From contig NZ_KQ949076.1 in NCBI RefSeq assembly GCF_001514305.1, positions 87,917-151,916 on the forward strand: a stretch of DNA of 64,000 bases, read 5' to 3'. The notes beneath the pieces are model-generated. The model had not been told where the DNA came from, made no database searches, and saw only the letters and a program-made list of their open reading frames with translations. The stretch is from Streptomyces dysideae. GTDB lineage: Bacteria > Actinomycetota > Actinomycetes > Streptomycetales > Streptomycetaceae. Made by a program: the position numbers and the translations under genes. Shown one piece after another: positions 26,820-34,901 of the stretch. Numbering within the stretch: position 1 is the first letter of the stretch; each line of letters opens with the position of its first letter.

Positions 26820-27784
26820 CCGGTGCTCCAGTTCAGTAGGTTGATGCCCAGCTTGGGCGTGCCGTTGTCGTTGCCGTCGTAGTAGTGGTAGACGATCAGG
26901 TCGCCGTCGGCGTCGTTCATGATCGACTGTCCGCCGGGGCCGATGACGCTGCCGTGCGACTCCAGCACGGGCGTGCCGCCGTTGTTCATCATCGAGACGC
27001 CGTTCTTGTCGACGTACGGCCCGGTGACGCCGGCGGCGCGGCCGACCTTGACCTTGTAGGTGGAGCTGGTGCCGTTGCAGCAGGTGTCGTAGGAGGCGAA
27101 GAGGTAGTAGTAGCTGCCGCGTTTCACGATGTACGGCGCCTCGACGGCCTTGGTTCCGGTCGGGCGGGAGGCGAGCGAGTACCGGGTGGTGTTGGAGGAG
27201 AGCTGCTTCCCGGTGGACGGGTTGATCTGGATCATCTTGATCCCGGTCCACCAACTGCCGAAGGACAGCCACCACTTGCCGTCGCCGTCGACGAAGAGGT
27301 TCGGATCGATGGCGTTGTAGTCGCTGGACGAGCTCGACGTGTACACGGTGCCCTGGTCGGTCCAGCTGCCCGGCTGCCCGGTGCTGGAGGTGGCGAGCCC
27401 GATGGCCGAGGTGTTCGAGCCGAACTTCGAGACGGAGTAGTACAGCAGGTACTTGCCGCCGTGGAACGAGATGTCGGGCGCCCAGGCCTCCGGGACGGAG
27501 GAGTAGTTCGACCACCAGCCGGGCCGGGACGAGAAGGCGTCCGCGCCGGCGCTGAAGGCGGTGCGGTCGCCGGACCTCTTGCTGCTGATGCCGCCGCCGG
27601 TGGCGTACAGCAGGTACTGCCCCGACGAGGTGCGGATCATCGTCGGGTCATGGGTGACGACCGAACCGATGACGCGGCCGGGGTTCGGGTACGCCGACGC
27701 CGAGGACGGGACCAGGGCGAGCAGGACGGCGGCGGGGAGGGCGAAGAGCGTGGCCCTGCGGGAGGTACGGGAGGTGCGGCTCAC
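26801..27784 (-). CDS. Secreted GH43 endo-1,5-alpha-L-arabinanase
   Basis: The 327-residue protein has a Sec signal ending near SASA (residue 31) and a single GH43 domain. The triad is Asp46 (THDPTM), Asp160 (AIDPNLF) and Glu215 (VEAPYI), with WAPDISF and FASYDTCCNGTSSTY also typical of endo-arabinanases. It should cut the alpha-1,5 arabinan backbone outside the cell, giving oligomers for the downstream exo-enzyme and for the CUT1 importer at 46-49 kb. The GTG start has AAGGAGG 6 bases upstream. Its promoter carries the shared operator type. Confidence 0.9.
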   Translation of the reverse strand: MSRTSRTSRRATLFALPAAVLLALVPSSASAYPNPGRVIGSVVTHDPTMIRTSSGQYLLYATGGGISSKRSGDRTAFSAGADAFSSRPGWWSNYSSVPEAWAPDISFHGGKYLLYYSVSKFGSNTSAIGLATSSTGQPGSWTDQGTVYTSSSSSDYNAIDPNLFVDGDGKWWLSFGSWWTGIKMIQINPSTGKQLSSNTTRYSLASRPTGTKAVEAPYIVKRGSYYYLFASYDTCCNGTSSTYKVKVGRAAGVTGPYVDKNGVSMMNNGGTPVLESHGSVIGPGGQSIMNDADGDLIVYHYYDGNDNGTPKLGINLLNWSTGWPVAY

Positions 27785-27841
27785 GTGGATCCTCCTTGCG
27801 GTGGGGGGAGTTCACGTCGCCCGGGATACCTTGGCCATAGC

Positions 27842-27907
27842 GTACGAAATCCCGAACGGCGATCGCACGTTCGGACGGACCGTAGAATCGAACCCCTTGC
27901 GCGTCAA
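27842..27907 (-). promoter_or_regulatory. Promoter with tandem GTTCGAAAT-type operators for the arabinanase operon
   Basis: On the minus strand TTGACG (27902-27907) and TACGGT (27879-27884) are 17 bp apart. Downstream lie GTACGAAATCCCGAAC (27842-27857, 13/16 to GTTCGAAATTTCGAAC) and GATCGCACGTTCGGAC (27861-27876, 11/16), 19 bp apart. The -35, spacer length and -10 are the same as at the CUT1 operon promoter near 49.5 kb. Confidence 0.65.
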
Positions 27908-28036
27908 TGGTCCGCGCAGCAACAGGGGCCAACTGCCGGAAAACTACGTGCTGACGGAGTACGCCGCCCAGAGCCACCCGAAGGGCTGCCCCAGCGGCCG
28001 TCTTTCCGCCATGTCACCAACCAAGCGCAGCCGTCC

Positions 28037-29035
28037 TCACTGGAGGCTGCCGCCCTGGGCGCCGCGGATGAGGGCGTGGCCCAGCGCGGTGGTGATGTGC
28101 AGGGCCCGGCCGGCCTGCCGGACCGTGATCAGCAGCCCGGCGTGGCGCAGTTTCGCCGTGTGCTGGCTGACGGAGGACGTGGAGACCGCGAGGCTTCCGG
28201 CCAGTTCGCCGGTGCTGCGGGCGGTGCAGGCGGCGACGAGGACGGCAGCCCGGACGGGGCCCATCAGCGCGCCCAGCGCCTGCACCGGGTCGTGGCGGGC
28301 GCCGGGCCGGGCCCACAGGTCGTGCGGGACGGGGTACACCAGCACGGGGGCGAGAGTGTGGTCGTACAGGGAGACCGGGGCCGGCCAGCAGAAGTAGGAG
28401 GGCTGGAGGGTCAGGCCGCGGCCCCGGAGTTGGAGCGTCTGGCTCACCGGGTAGGCGACCTCCAGCGCCGGCGGCACCCAGCGCATCCGCGGCCCCAGTC
28501 CGGCGAGCAGCGCCTCCGGGCCGGCCTCGCGGGCGGTGTGCCGGCGGAGCAGGCAGTCCGCCTCGACATGGGCGCGGATCCGGGGCCAGTACGGTGCGAG
28601 CGCCTCCGTGTGGAAGGCGTGGATCGCGCGCCCGAGGGCGTCTGTCGCGGAGTGCTGCCCCTGCGCCAGCCGGCCGACCCAGCCCGATAATCGGCGCCCG
28701 GCGGCCAGCCGGGTGAGGTCGGTGTCCAGGCGGTGCGCCGGGGTGCCGGTCACCGCGCGTACGGCCGTGGCGAGACCACCGACGCCGGGTGTGGGGGTGC
28801 CGGGTGCGGGGGTGAGGAAGTCCGGCGAGTAGCCGTACGGGGGCAGCAGATCGGCCAGGATCCGGCTGTCGGCGGAGAGCCGGGGCCGTACGGCCTGCCG
28901 CCAGGCGCCGAACGCGGCGGTGCCGTCCCGGCGTTGCAGGGTCTGCACACTGTTGGTGACCTCCCACATGTGGTCGGGCCCCGGGGCCACCCGGAGCCGC
29001 CTCAGGTCCTCGGCGGTGAAGATGATGCGCAACAC
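28037..29035 (-). CDS. ArsR-like winged-helix regulator with large N-terminal domain
   Basis: The 332-residue protein opens with MLRIIFTAEDLRRLRVAPGPDHMWEV, a beginning common to a group of actinobacterial ArsR-like regulators. It ends with a winged helix: TGELAGSLAVSTSSVSQHTAKLRHAGLL (recognition helix near residues 285-305) followed by the wing and LGHALIRG. No metal-binding cysteine cluster is seen, so sensing of metals is unlikely. It stands alone between the arabinanase operon and the membrane-protein operon, divergent from the latter. Target genes are unknown. Confidence 0.75.
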   Translation of the reverse strand: MLRIIFTAEDLRRLRVAPGPDHMWEVTNSVQTLQRRDGTAAFGAWRQAVRPRLSADSRILADLLPPYGYSPDFLTPAPGTPTPGVGGLATAVRAVTGTPAHRLDTDLTRLAAGRRLSGWVGRLAQGQHSATDALGRAIHAFHTEALAPYWPRIRAHVEADCLLRRHTAREAGPEALLAGLGPRMRWVPPALEVAYPVSQTLQLRGRGLTLQPSYFCWPAPVSLYDHTLAPVLVYPVPHDLWARPGARHDPVQALGALMGPVRAAVLVAACTARSTGELAGSLAVSTSSVSQHTAKLRHAGLLITVRQAGRALHITTALGHALIRGAQGGSLQ

Positions 29036-29181
29036 GGTCGTCCCCTCCCCTGCGCATGGGGGCGGCAGTGACCTGCCGGTTTAAGCCCTGGCTTCTCCGC
29101 CTTGCCGGTCCGGTGTGACGCTCCCCACTCTTTGGGACCATGACAGCAGAGACATCCCGAGCCGTCCGCATACACAGGACT

Positions 29182-29207
29182 CACACGAGGACGCCACACG
29201 AGGACGC
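29182..29207 (+). repeat. 13-bp perfect direct repeat containing the ribosome-binding site
   Basis: CACACGAGGACGC occurs twice head to tail (29182-29194 and 29195-29207). The second copy places GAGGA about 9 bases before the ATG at 29214, so the duplication doubles a Shine-Dalgarno-like element. Confidence 0.7.
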
Positions 29208-29213
29208 CACGTG

Positions 29214-30848
29214 ATGACCGTGCCTGAGCAGGTCGCAGCAACTGGCGACGGCCCCCGGTACACGCACAGCGAGGCGACCCGGTTGCTGTGCGCGGGCGTC
29301 TACTTCGACGGCACGTTCCGGCGCCGTGTCATCGAGCAGCTGGTCGAGCACGAGGAGCGCCCGATCGCGCCCTCCCTGGGCATCGACGCCCTGCCGGTCC
29401 TCGCGCACGCGCTGCACGCCCGCCGCCGGGAGACCGGGACCGGCCTGGTGCTGCTGCTGATCTGGGTGCTGTTCATCGGGCTCGGACTGGCCGGGACCGG
29501 CTCGGAGCAGACGGTGTTCCCGGTCCCGTGGTTCGTGGCGTACGCGGTCGTCGGCGTCGTGACCTATGTCGTGCAGGGCGCCACGGGCACCGCCTTCACC
29601 CTGGACCGCGCGGTGCTGAAGCAGGCCACGCGGGGCCGCCTGAAGGCCGTACTGCCCGTCCTGCCGTTCGTCCTGATGCTCGTCTACTGGGGCGCGGCCG
29701 GCGTCGCACTCTTCTCCGGCGCGGACGTCTGGGCGGCAGTGGTGTTCCCGCTGCTGCTGATGCTGCCGGTGTGGGAGTTCCAGACGCGGATCCGGGAAAT
29801 CGTCCGCGGTGAGCTGAGCCGTGAGGCGTTCCGGGCGGGACCCCGCAAGGAGCTGCCGGGCGGTGGGCAGTTCGAGCGGATCGGCGCGGCCATCGACCGT
29901 GAGCAGCATGCCCGGCTGACGATCTACGACCCGTTCCGGCCGTTCGTCGGTGCGGGCACGCCGTACAAACCGTGGTCCGTGGCCATGGAGTTGAAGGGCG
30001 GACACACCGCCGCCAAGCCGCTCACCGGGCGCGAGGTCATCGACCTCATCAAGGAGCCTCTGGAGGGCCTGAGGGAGTCTTCGGCCACCGGCCGCGACCG
30101 CCTCCGCGACCTCGAGGTCGACGAGCTGGTGTATCTGCCGGTCGGGCTGGCCCGGGACCGGTTCGCGCAGGAACTCGACCAGACCGGCAAGCACTTGGAA
30201 GCGGCGGTCGGCGAGGGCGGCGAGGGACGCCGGCACTTCCTGCGGGTGCGGATCGGGGCGTGGGACGAGCAGGTCGGCATCTCCGTCCTGGTCCGAGTCC
30301 ACACCCAGGGCGGGATGCTCGTCCTGGAGGTCGTGCCGCACGTGCTCAACCCGCTGCGCCCGGAGTTCCGTTCGGTCGACGTGATCGCGCGGCGCGCCAC
30401 CGACGGCAGCGGCGCCCTGCCGCGCGATATCGTCCGCGTCCTGCTCACCGGCCCCGGCGCGGGCGTCGCCGCCGGGCTGTGCCTGTTCCGCACGGTCGTC
30501 TCGGACGTCCGCGTCTGGCTGACCATGCCGCGGTACGCGCTGCCCGACGGGCCCGTCGCCTCGGTGCGGGAGCTGGGGAGCGTGGAGGAGGTCTCCCTGT
30601 TCCAGGAGATGGACATCAGCCGGTACGTCAAGACGATCCAGGACCGGATCGCGAGCGGCGTGCGCGGGGCGCTGCACACGAAGGGCTACGAAACGGGCGA
30701 CTTCGAGCAGTCCGTCGTCCATGTGAGCGAGGGCGGCGTGTTCATCGGGGAGATGAGCAACAGCGCGGTCGCGGTGGGCGACCAGTCGTCGGCGAAGAAC
30801 GTGCGCATGGAGAAAGCAGGAAGGGACGGGGGAGGCGGTACGTCATGA
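29214..30848 (+). CDS. Unknown membrane protein ending in an amyloid-signalling-like motif
   Basis: The 544-residue protein has about four hydrophobic helices (about residues 80-100, 104-125, 145-170 and 175-190) and a large soluble C-terminal part (about 200-500) that I do not recognise. At residues 507-530 it ends with a Gly/Ala-rich motif, core GVFIGEMSNSAVAVG, then a basic/Gly tail. The next gene's protein carries a matching motif at its N-terminus. Matching short motifs in neighbouring proteins are the hallmark of bacterial amyloid-signalling (BASS/RHIM-like) pairs, so this could be a receptor or membrane effector. A GTG at 29211 is an alternative start. Stop overlaps the next start (ATGA). 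Confidence 0.65.
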   Translation: MTVPEQVAATGDGPRYTHSEATRLLCAGVYFDGTFRRRVIEQLVEHEERPIAPSLGIDALPVLAHALHARRRETGTGLVLLLIWVLFIGLGLAGTGSEQTVFPVPWFVAYAVVGVVTYVVQGATGTAFTLDRAVLKQATRGRLKAVLPVLPFVLMLVYWGAAGVALFSGADVWAAVVFPLLLMLPVWEFQTRIREIVRGELSREAFRAGPRKELPGGGQFERIGAAIDREQHARLTIYDPFRPFVGAGTPYKPWSVAMELKGGHTAAKPLTGREVIDLIKEPLEGLRESSATGRDRLRDLEVDELVYLPVGLARDRFAQELDQTGKHLEAAVGEGGEGRRHFLRVRIGAWDEQVGISVLVRVHTQGGMLVLEVVPHVLNPLRPEFRSVDVIARRATDGSGALPRDIVRVLLTGPGAGVAAGLCLFRTVVSDVRVWLTMPRYALPDGPVASVRELGSVEEVSLFQEMDISRYVKTIQDRIASGVRGALHTKGYETGDFEQSVVHVSEGGVFIGEMSNSAVAVGDQSSAKNVRMEKAGRDGGGGTS

Positions 30849-31207
30849 CAGTGGCCCATCAGAATCCGGAGCCGCAGCCGGGTGGCATCAGCATCGGCAC
30901 CATGCACGGCGGCGCCGTAGCCCAGGGCTCGCACGCCCAGGCCGTCAACGTCTCGCAGGGTGCGGCCGACACGTCCGAACTCCGCGACGCCGTGACCGCC
31001 CTGCGCGAGGAGCTGCGCCGGCTCGGGGAGCTGGAAGCGCAACTCACCGCGGCCGAGGCCGACATCGCGCAGACGGGGCAGATCGAGCCGAGCCGTCTGG
31101 CATGGCTGCGCGATCGCATCGCAGTCGGCGCGACGGCGGCGACCGGACTCGCCGCGGCCGGACAGGCCGCCGAGCAGCTCGCCCGGCTCATCGGCGGGCA
31201 GGGGTAG
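30845..31207 (+). CDS. Small helical protein with N-terminal amyloid-signalling-like motif
   Basis: The 120-residue product has a flexible start, the motif core GISIGTMHGGAVAQG at residues 14-28, and a helical rest. A heptad-like stretch (TALREELRRLGELEAQLTAA, about 49-68) suggests a coiled coil, and an Ala/Gly-rich amphipathic C-terminal helix ends AEQLARLIGG. The motif aligns without gaps to the C-terminal motif of the preceding protein (8 of 15 identical, with the G-x-x-IG-x-M-x-x-x-AVA-x-G frame shared). Small helical partners with such motifs are known as effectors or adaptors in bacterial amyloid signalling. Translation is coupled to the upstream gene. Confidence 0.65.
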   Translation: MTVAHQNPEPQPGGISIGTMHGGAVAQGSHAQAVNVSQGAADTSELRDAVTALREELRRLGELEAQLTAAEADIAQTGQIEPSRLAWLRDRIAVGATAATGLAAAGQAAEQLARLIGGQG

Positions 31208-31212
31208 GCGCC

Positions 31213-31836
31213 GTGGACCAGTGGGACGAGAACAGGCAGGACTGGACGGACCCGGACCTCCCGGAGGGACCGCCGCCGGGCACCAGGACGGCGCGGGTGG
31301 CGGTGGTCACGGCTGTCGCGGTCGTGCTGTGCGCGGTGGCGGGCATGGGGATCTGGGCGTGGGCGCGGGACGGCGGCTCCTCGAACGCCGGGTCGCCGGG
31401 CGGGTCCTTGCCGAGTGCGCCGTACGGCGCGGAGACAGCTTCGGGGGACGCGGCCGGTTCCGGTGAGGTCCCGTCGCACCCGTGCGCGGCGGTGAGCTAT
31501 GAGCTGGCCCAGGAGTGGGGGCTGCAACACGACACCACGATGACCGAACCTGGATGCCGCTGGGCTATGCAGGACGACGGCCGGACGAGCTTCATCGTGC
31601 TGCGCTACTCGGACGAGCCGCCGGCACAGTGGGACAGCGTGTCGCCGATCGCGGTCGACGGTGTTCCCTCGGCGACGAGCGTCAAAGTCAGCAACTCCAT
31701 ATGCATGGTCATGTGGCCGACGTCGTACGGGAGCGCGAACGTGTCCGCCATTCAGGGCTACAACGCCGGCGGCGAGGATGTGTGCGATGCCGCCGCGGAC
31801 TTCACGGCAGCGGTGGCTCCCAACGTGCCGGGCTGA
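31213..31836 (+). CDS. Single-pass membrane protein with Cys-containing extracellular domain
   Basis: The 207-residue protein has an acidic/Pro N-terminus, one membrane helix (VAVVTAVAVVLCAVAGMGIWAW, about residues 28-49), a Gly/Ser/Ala linker and an outside domain with four cysteines (about 94, 115, 164 and 191, in HPCAAV, EPGCRW, SICMVM and EDVCDA). The domain resembles DUF3558-type lipoproteins in layout, but I cannot assign it with certainty. The GTG start lies 5 bases after the small motif protein, so the three genes form one operon. Its end overlaps the convergent ATPase gene by 35 bp. Confidence 0.7.
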   Translation: MDQWDENRQDWTDPDLPEGPPPGTRTARVAVVTAVAVVLCAVAGMGIWAWARDGGSSNAGSPGGSLPSAPYGAETASGDAAGSGEVPSHPCAAVSYELAQEWGLQHDTTMTEPGCRWAMQDDGRTSFIVLRYSDEPPAQWDSVSPIAVDGVPSATSVKVSNSICMVMWPTSYGSANVSAIQGYNAGGEDVCDAAADFTAAVAPNVPG

Positions 31837-32293
31837 CGCACCACCCCGGCAGATCGACCTCCGCCCGTACGGTCTTCCCGGGCGCCGACGCCTCCCGGTC
31901 CAGCACCTCCCACCGGTCGGCGAGCGCGTCGACGAGCACGAGTCCGCGCCCGTGTTCGTCGAGGGGCCGGGTAGGCCGTACGTCACCCGGTTTCTGCGGA
32001 CGTCGTTCGGCGCAGGTGTCGCTCACCTCGACACGCACGCTCCCGGTGACGAGGGAGAGCCGCAGCTCGAAGTCCCGGCCGGGTACGCGTCCATGGGTCA
32101 CGGCGTTGGCGGCCAGCTCGGCGACGATCACGGCGACGGCGTCGGAGGCGTTACTGCCGTGCGGGACGCCCCAGTCGTGCAGTTGGTTCAGGGCGAGGTG
32201 CCGGGCGAGGCGGGCGCCGCGGGGCGTTGCGCTGAGGCGCTGGGTGAACATACGTACGGTGACCGGGGGTTGGGGGGTGGGCGGTGCGTTCAT
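31802..32293 (-). CDS. RsbW/SpoIIAB-like ATP-binding protein
   Basis: The 163-residue protein has the HATPase_c fold of serine-kinase anti-sigma factors. The N box is VAELAANAVTHG (about 58-69), then VEVSDTC and the G-box-like HGRGLVLVDALADRWEV (about 113-129). Streptomyces encodes dozens of such stand-alone ATPases, often divergent from an XRE-DUF5753 regulator gene. Here the divergent partner is truncated, and the rest of that pair is missing. Confidence 0.85.
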   Translation of the reverse strand: MNAPPTPQPPVTVRMFTQRLSATPRGARLARHLALNQLHDWGVPHGSNASDAVAVIVAELAANAVTHGRVPGRDFELRLSLVTGSVRVEVSDTCAERRPQKPGDVRPTRPLDEHGRGLVLVDALADRWEVLDREASAPGKTVRAEVDLPGWCVSPARWEPPLP

Positions 32294-32423
32294 GCGCCCA
32301 ATCTGGCGGTCGGGGAGGGGACTTCACCAGGTCGGCGGTGCGTACGACGCGGGAGCGTACGCGGTTACGGACTGGACGGTACTCGTGACCTGACGTGACC
32401 ATTGGCGCGGGAGGTGACCGACA

Positions 32424-32585
32424 GTGGTCGATGGTGTGGGCGCGGGTGGTGAGCCGGAGTCGTCGGACAGTCTGCGGACGTTCGGGGCGGTCGTCCAGGC
32501 GTTGCGGGAGCACGCGGGGCTGAGCCGGGAGGAGTTCGTAGACCGGGTGGGGCTCTCCAAACATCCCCCTCCTCAGTGGCAATGA
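32424..32585 (+). pseudogene. 5' fragment of an XRE-family (DUF5753-type) regulator
   Basis: A GTG frame encodes 53 residues. LRTFGAVVQALREHAGLSRE and FVDRVGLSKH match the start of Streptomyces XRE regulators that normally continue through the helix-turn-helix into a DUF5753 domain (about 280 residues). After SKH the sequence changes to PPPQWQ and stops at 32583. The break near 32565 therefore cuts the gene inside its DNA-binding motif and marks the left edge of the accessory block. Confidence 0.7.
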
Positions 32586-32801
32586 TCAGCCACGACCCTA
32601 ACCTTCGGGGGCGTCGGCCGACGACCAGCGCGAGCTCCCCTCCCGCCCCTCACACCACACCTGTCAGTGGCCAGTTCGGGTCTGCCAAACGAGCGGTGTA
32701 ACCAGGGTGGTTGGGGTTACTGACGGGCTGTTGCGGCGCACCGGCCCGGCCCCGGGCGGCCTCTCGGGTCGAAGAAACGGCTCAGACCATGAAGAACAAG
32801 C

Positions 32802-32969
32802 TCAGGAGAACTTGGTCAGGTGTTCGGTGAGGGCATGGGCAACGTCGCCATCCAGTTCGTCCTCGTTGACCCAGACGACACCGACCTCGCCCTCTGTCTC
32901 GTCGATGATCAGCTTCGCACCGTGGGGGAGGCCCCGGACTCTCTCCACACGCCATTCGTTGGTCCCCAC
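32802..32969 (-). CDS. Small hypothetical protein, copy 1 of cassette
   Basis: The 55-residue product from a GTG contains NEWRVERVRGLPHGAKLIID, then GEVGVVWVNEDELDGDV. It is a homologue of the protein at 42484-42666. The pattern of short strands with acidic turns suggests a small beta-rich protein; I do not know its role. It follows the cassette XRE gene on the same strand. In the other copy an open frame extends further upstream, but here a TGA interrupts that extension, which supports the internal GTG as the true start for both. Confidence 0.55.
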   Translation of the reverse strand: MGTNEWRVERVRGLPHGAKLIIDETEGEVGVVWVNEDELDGDVAHALTEHLTKFS

Positions 32970-33081
32970 GCGGACGCCCCATCCCCAGATTCATGCTGCG
33001 GTGACCCCCGTCAGAGATAAACGGAATGGAAGCACGCGAATACAGGCTGTGTGTAGGTATCGATCGAAAATTCGCGAATAT

Positions 33082-33636
33082 CTACTTATCGATCTGGTCG
33101 TTGTCTGCCGCGAGGCCGCGGAGCCGGCGCTGCACGCGGGTCCATTCCCGGATGTCTTCGAACTTGGCGGCCTTACTCTCCGAGGTCTGGTCGGCGTCGC
33201 GTGTCGCAAAGACGATCAGACGCATGCCTTTGCGCTTCAGCTCGATGACGTCGGTGTCCACGAGCTCTCCGTCGGCCAGTTCGTGCTGAATGCGGGCTGG
33301 CAGCCGTGCCATGAACCCGGCAGCATCCCCGGAGGTGCTCACCTTCACCTCGACCTCCGAGGTGCCCTCGCGCGAGTCGGGCAGGAGGGTGGGTTCGCCA
33401 CCCTCCAGAATCTCTTTGGCGCTGCCAGGCTCCCAGCCGAGAGTCCGCTCGAGCTTGTCGATGGTGAGCGGCATGGTCTTGTAGCCGTCGCTGGACTCGG
33501 CGCGCTGCACGGTGGAGTAGCCGATGCCGGCCGCTTCCGCGAGGTCTTCCTGCCTCCAGCCACGCGCCTTGCGTGCGTCACGGATGGCCTTGGCGAGGCG
33601 CTTCCAGTCCCGGGGGGTGGTGGTCATAGTCGTCAT
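33082..33636 (-). CDS. XRE-family regulator, copy 1 of cassette
   Basis: The 184-residue protein has an N-terminal Cro/C1-type helix-turn-helix (WKRLAKAIRDARKARGW, then QEDLAEAAGIGYSTVQRAE, about residues 10-50) and a conserved C-terminal part with LPARIQHELADGELVDTDVI and EWTRVQRRLRGLAAD. It is about 80 percent identical by eye to the protein at 41811-42368. The start MTTMTTTPRDW is set by conservation between the copies. It is divergent from the small-XRE/sigma operon, sharing a 216-bp regulatory space. Confidence 0.8.
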   Translation of the reverse strand: MTTMTTTPRDWKRLAKAIRDARKARGWRQEDLAEAAGIGYSTVQRAESSDGYKTMPLTIDKLERTLGWEPGSAKEILEGGEPTLLPDSREGTSEVEVKVSTSGDAAGFMARLPARIQHELADGELVDTDVIELKRKGMRLIVFATRDADQTSESKAAKFEDIREWTRVQRRLRGLAADNDQIDK

Positions 33637-33852
33637 CATCTCCCACGGTAAGGCAACACTCATAGCGCCTAGCAACCTCTTGACCAGTAATAATCGGCGC
33701 ACATGCCACAAAAGTGTTGCCTACGCGCATTCTCTCTCACCGGTCCCGTGCCGTGAACCCCGTCCACCCAGCCTCACTCGTACCCGCCGTGACGCTTCCC
33801 GCACCCCACCAATCAGAGTTACACCTTGCGGAGAGGTCTCATTGGGCCTACC

Positions 33853-34065
33853 GTGCTCCTCGTGACACCTAACGGAGCCACAATCAAGGCCTTTCGTGAG
33901 GTGCGTGGGCACTCGGTGAGGCGTCTTGCGCACCTCGCTGGGCGGCATCCGAGCACCATCACGCGCATCGAGGAAGGGTGCCGGGGCACGACGCCCGAGA
34001 CCCTGCGGCGGATCGCTGCGGCTCTGGAGATCCCTGTCGAAGCCATCACCAGGGAGAACCCATGA
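33853..34065 (+). CDS. Mini XRE DNA-binding protein, copy 1 of cassette
   Basis: This is a 70-residue stand-alone helix-turn-helix: TIKAFREVRGHSVRRLAHLA, then GRHPSTITRIEEG and TPETLRRIAAALEIPVEAIT. It is basically one Cro/C1 domain without effector region. The GTG at 33853 is chosen because the paralogue at 41382-41594 has its GTG at the same residue. It is translationally coupled to the sigma factor gene (ATGA), so it may be a co-regulator of that sigma factor. Confidence 0.8.
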   Translation: MLLVTPNGATIKAFREVRGHSVRRLAHLAGRHPSTITRIEEGCRGTTPETLRRIAAALEIPVEAITRENP

Positions 34066-34901
34066 GCCGGACCGCGGTGTCGGCGCTCAGTCCGCCCTTG
34101 GTTGACCCGCTTCTTCATTTCACGGCGGGGCGCACTCGTGCCGTCGCGGCGAGGAGTGAGGTCAATTCCGCCCCGTATGGCCCGAAGCGGATGAACGCAC
34201 GGGCCGCCCGGTCAAGAACTGAGGGCCGCCCGTACGCCGACAAGCCCGGGAGCCCTCACCCCCCACTCACACCAATGTCCAGTCAGAACGGAGGCAGCCC
34301 GTTGTCTCAGGCCAGCGCCAAGATCAGTCCGCCGGAAGAGCCGGAGTCCGACGTCATCGCCCGCGCGCACAGCGGCGACCGCGATGCGTTCGCCGCCCTG
34401 TACAACCAACATCGTGACACTGTGTACGTCAGCATCGTCCGCCGGGTGCGAAACCGGGACCTGGCAGAGGACCTGACCCAAGAGGTCTTCGTGCGGGCGC
34501 TGCGCCGCATGGAGACCTTCGCCTGGCAGGGGAAGGGCCTCGGCCCCTGGCTGCAGACGATCGCCCGGAACCTGATCATCGACCACTACAGGTCGAGCCG
34601 GGTACGGCTCGAAGTTCCGTCGGGCGACTTCTTCGAGTCGGGGAAGCTGGGCTGCAACGCCGAGGACGTCGCACTTGGGGTCCTGAGGGCCGTTGAGGCC
34701 CGCAAGGTGATTGACTACGCGCTGCCCCTCCTCAGCGCCCACCAGCGCACGTGCATCCGGCTCAGGTTCTTGGAGGAGCTGTCCGTGCCCGAGACGGCCC
34801 GGGTGATGGGCCGGCAGCCAGGCGCGGTCAAGACGCTCCAGTACCGGGCCCTCCGCAGCCTGATGCGGATCGTTCAGCCTACCGAGGAGGTGGCGGCGTG
34901 A
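34062..34901 (+). CDS. ECF-type sigma factor, copy 1 of cassette
   Basis: The 279-residue protein has a poorly conserved N-terminal extension (about 95 residues), then sigma region 2 with AFAALYNQHRDTVYVSIVRR, DLAEDLTQEVFVRALRRMETF and WLQTIARNLIIDHYR, and region 4 with LPLLSAHQRTCIRLRFLEEL plus SVPETARVMGRQPGAVKTLQ. No anti-sigma gene with membrane segments is adjacent; the flanking mini-XRE and downstream protein may modulate it instead. Paralogue at 40540-41385. It probably directs transcription of a small regulon, possibly including the enclosed polysaccharide operon. Confidence 0.88.
   Translation: MSRTAVSALSPPLVDPLLHFTAGRTRAVAARSEVNSAPYGPKRMNARAARSRTEGRPYADKPGSPHPPLTPMSSQNGGSPLSQASAKISPPEEPESDVIARAHSGDRDAFAALYNQHRDTVYVSIVRRVRNRDLAEDLTQEVFVRALRRMETFAWQGKGLGPWLQTIARNLIIDHYRSSRVRLEVPSGDFFESGKLGCNAEDVALGVLRAVEARKVIDYALPLLSAHQRTCIRLRFLEELSVPETARVMGRQPGAVKTLQYRALRSLMRIVQPTEEVAA

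Noticed and set aside
32586..32801. tRNA-derived attachment site at the left edge of the accessory block
   Set aside because: I could not fold a tRNA or find a matching direct repeat at the right edge near 42.7 kb; no integrase gene is present.
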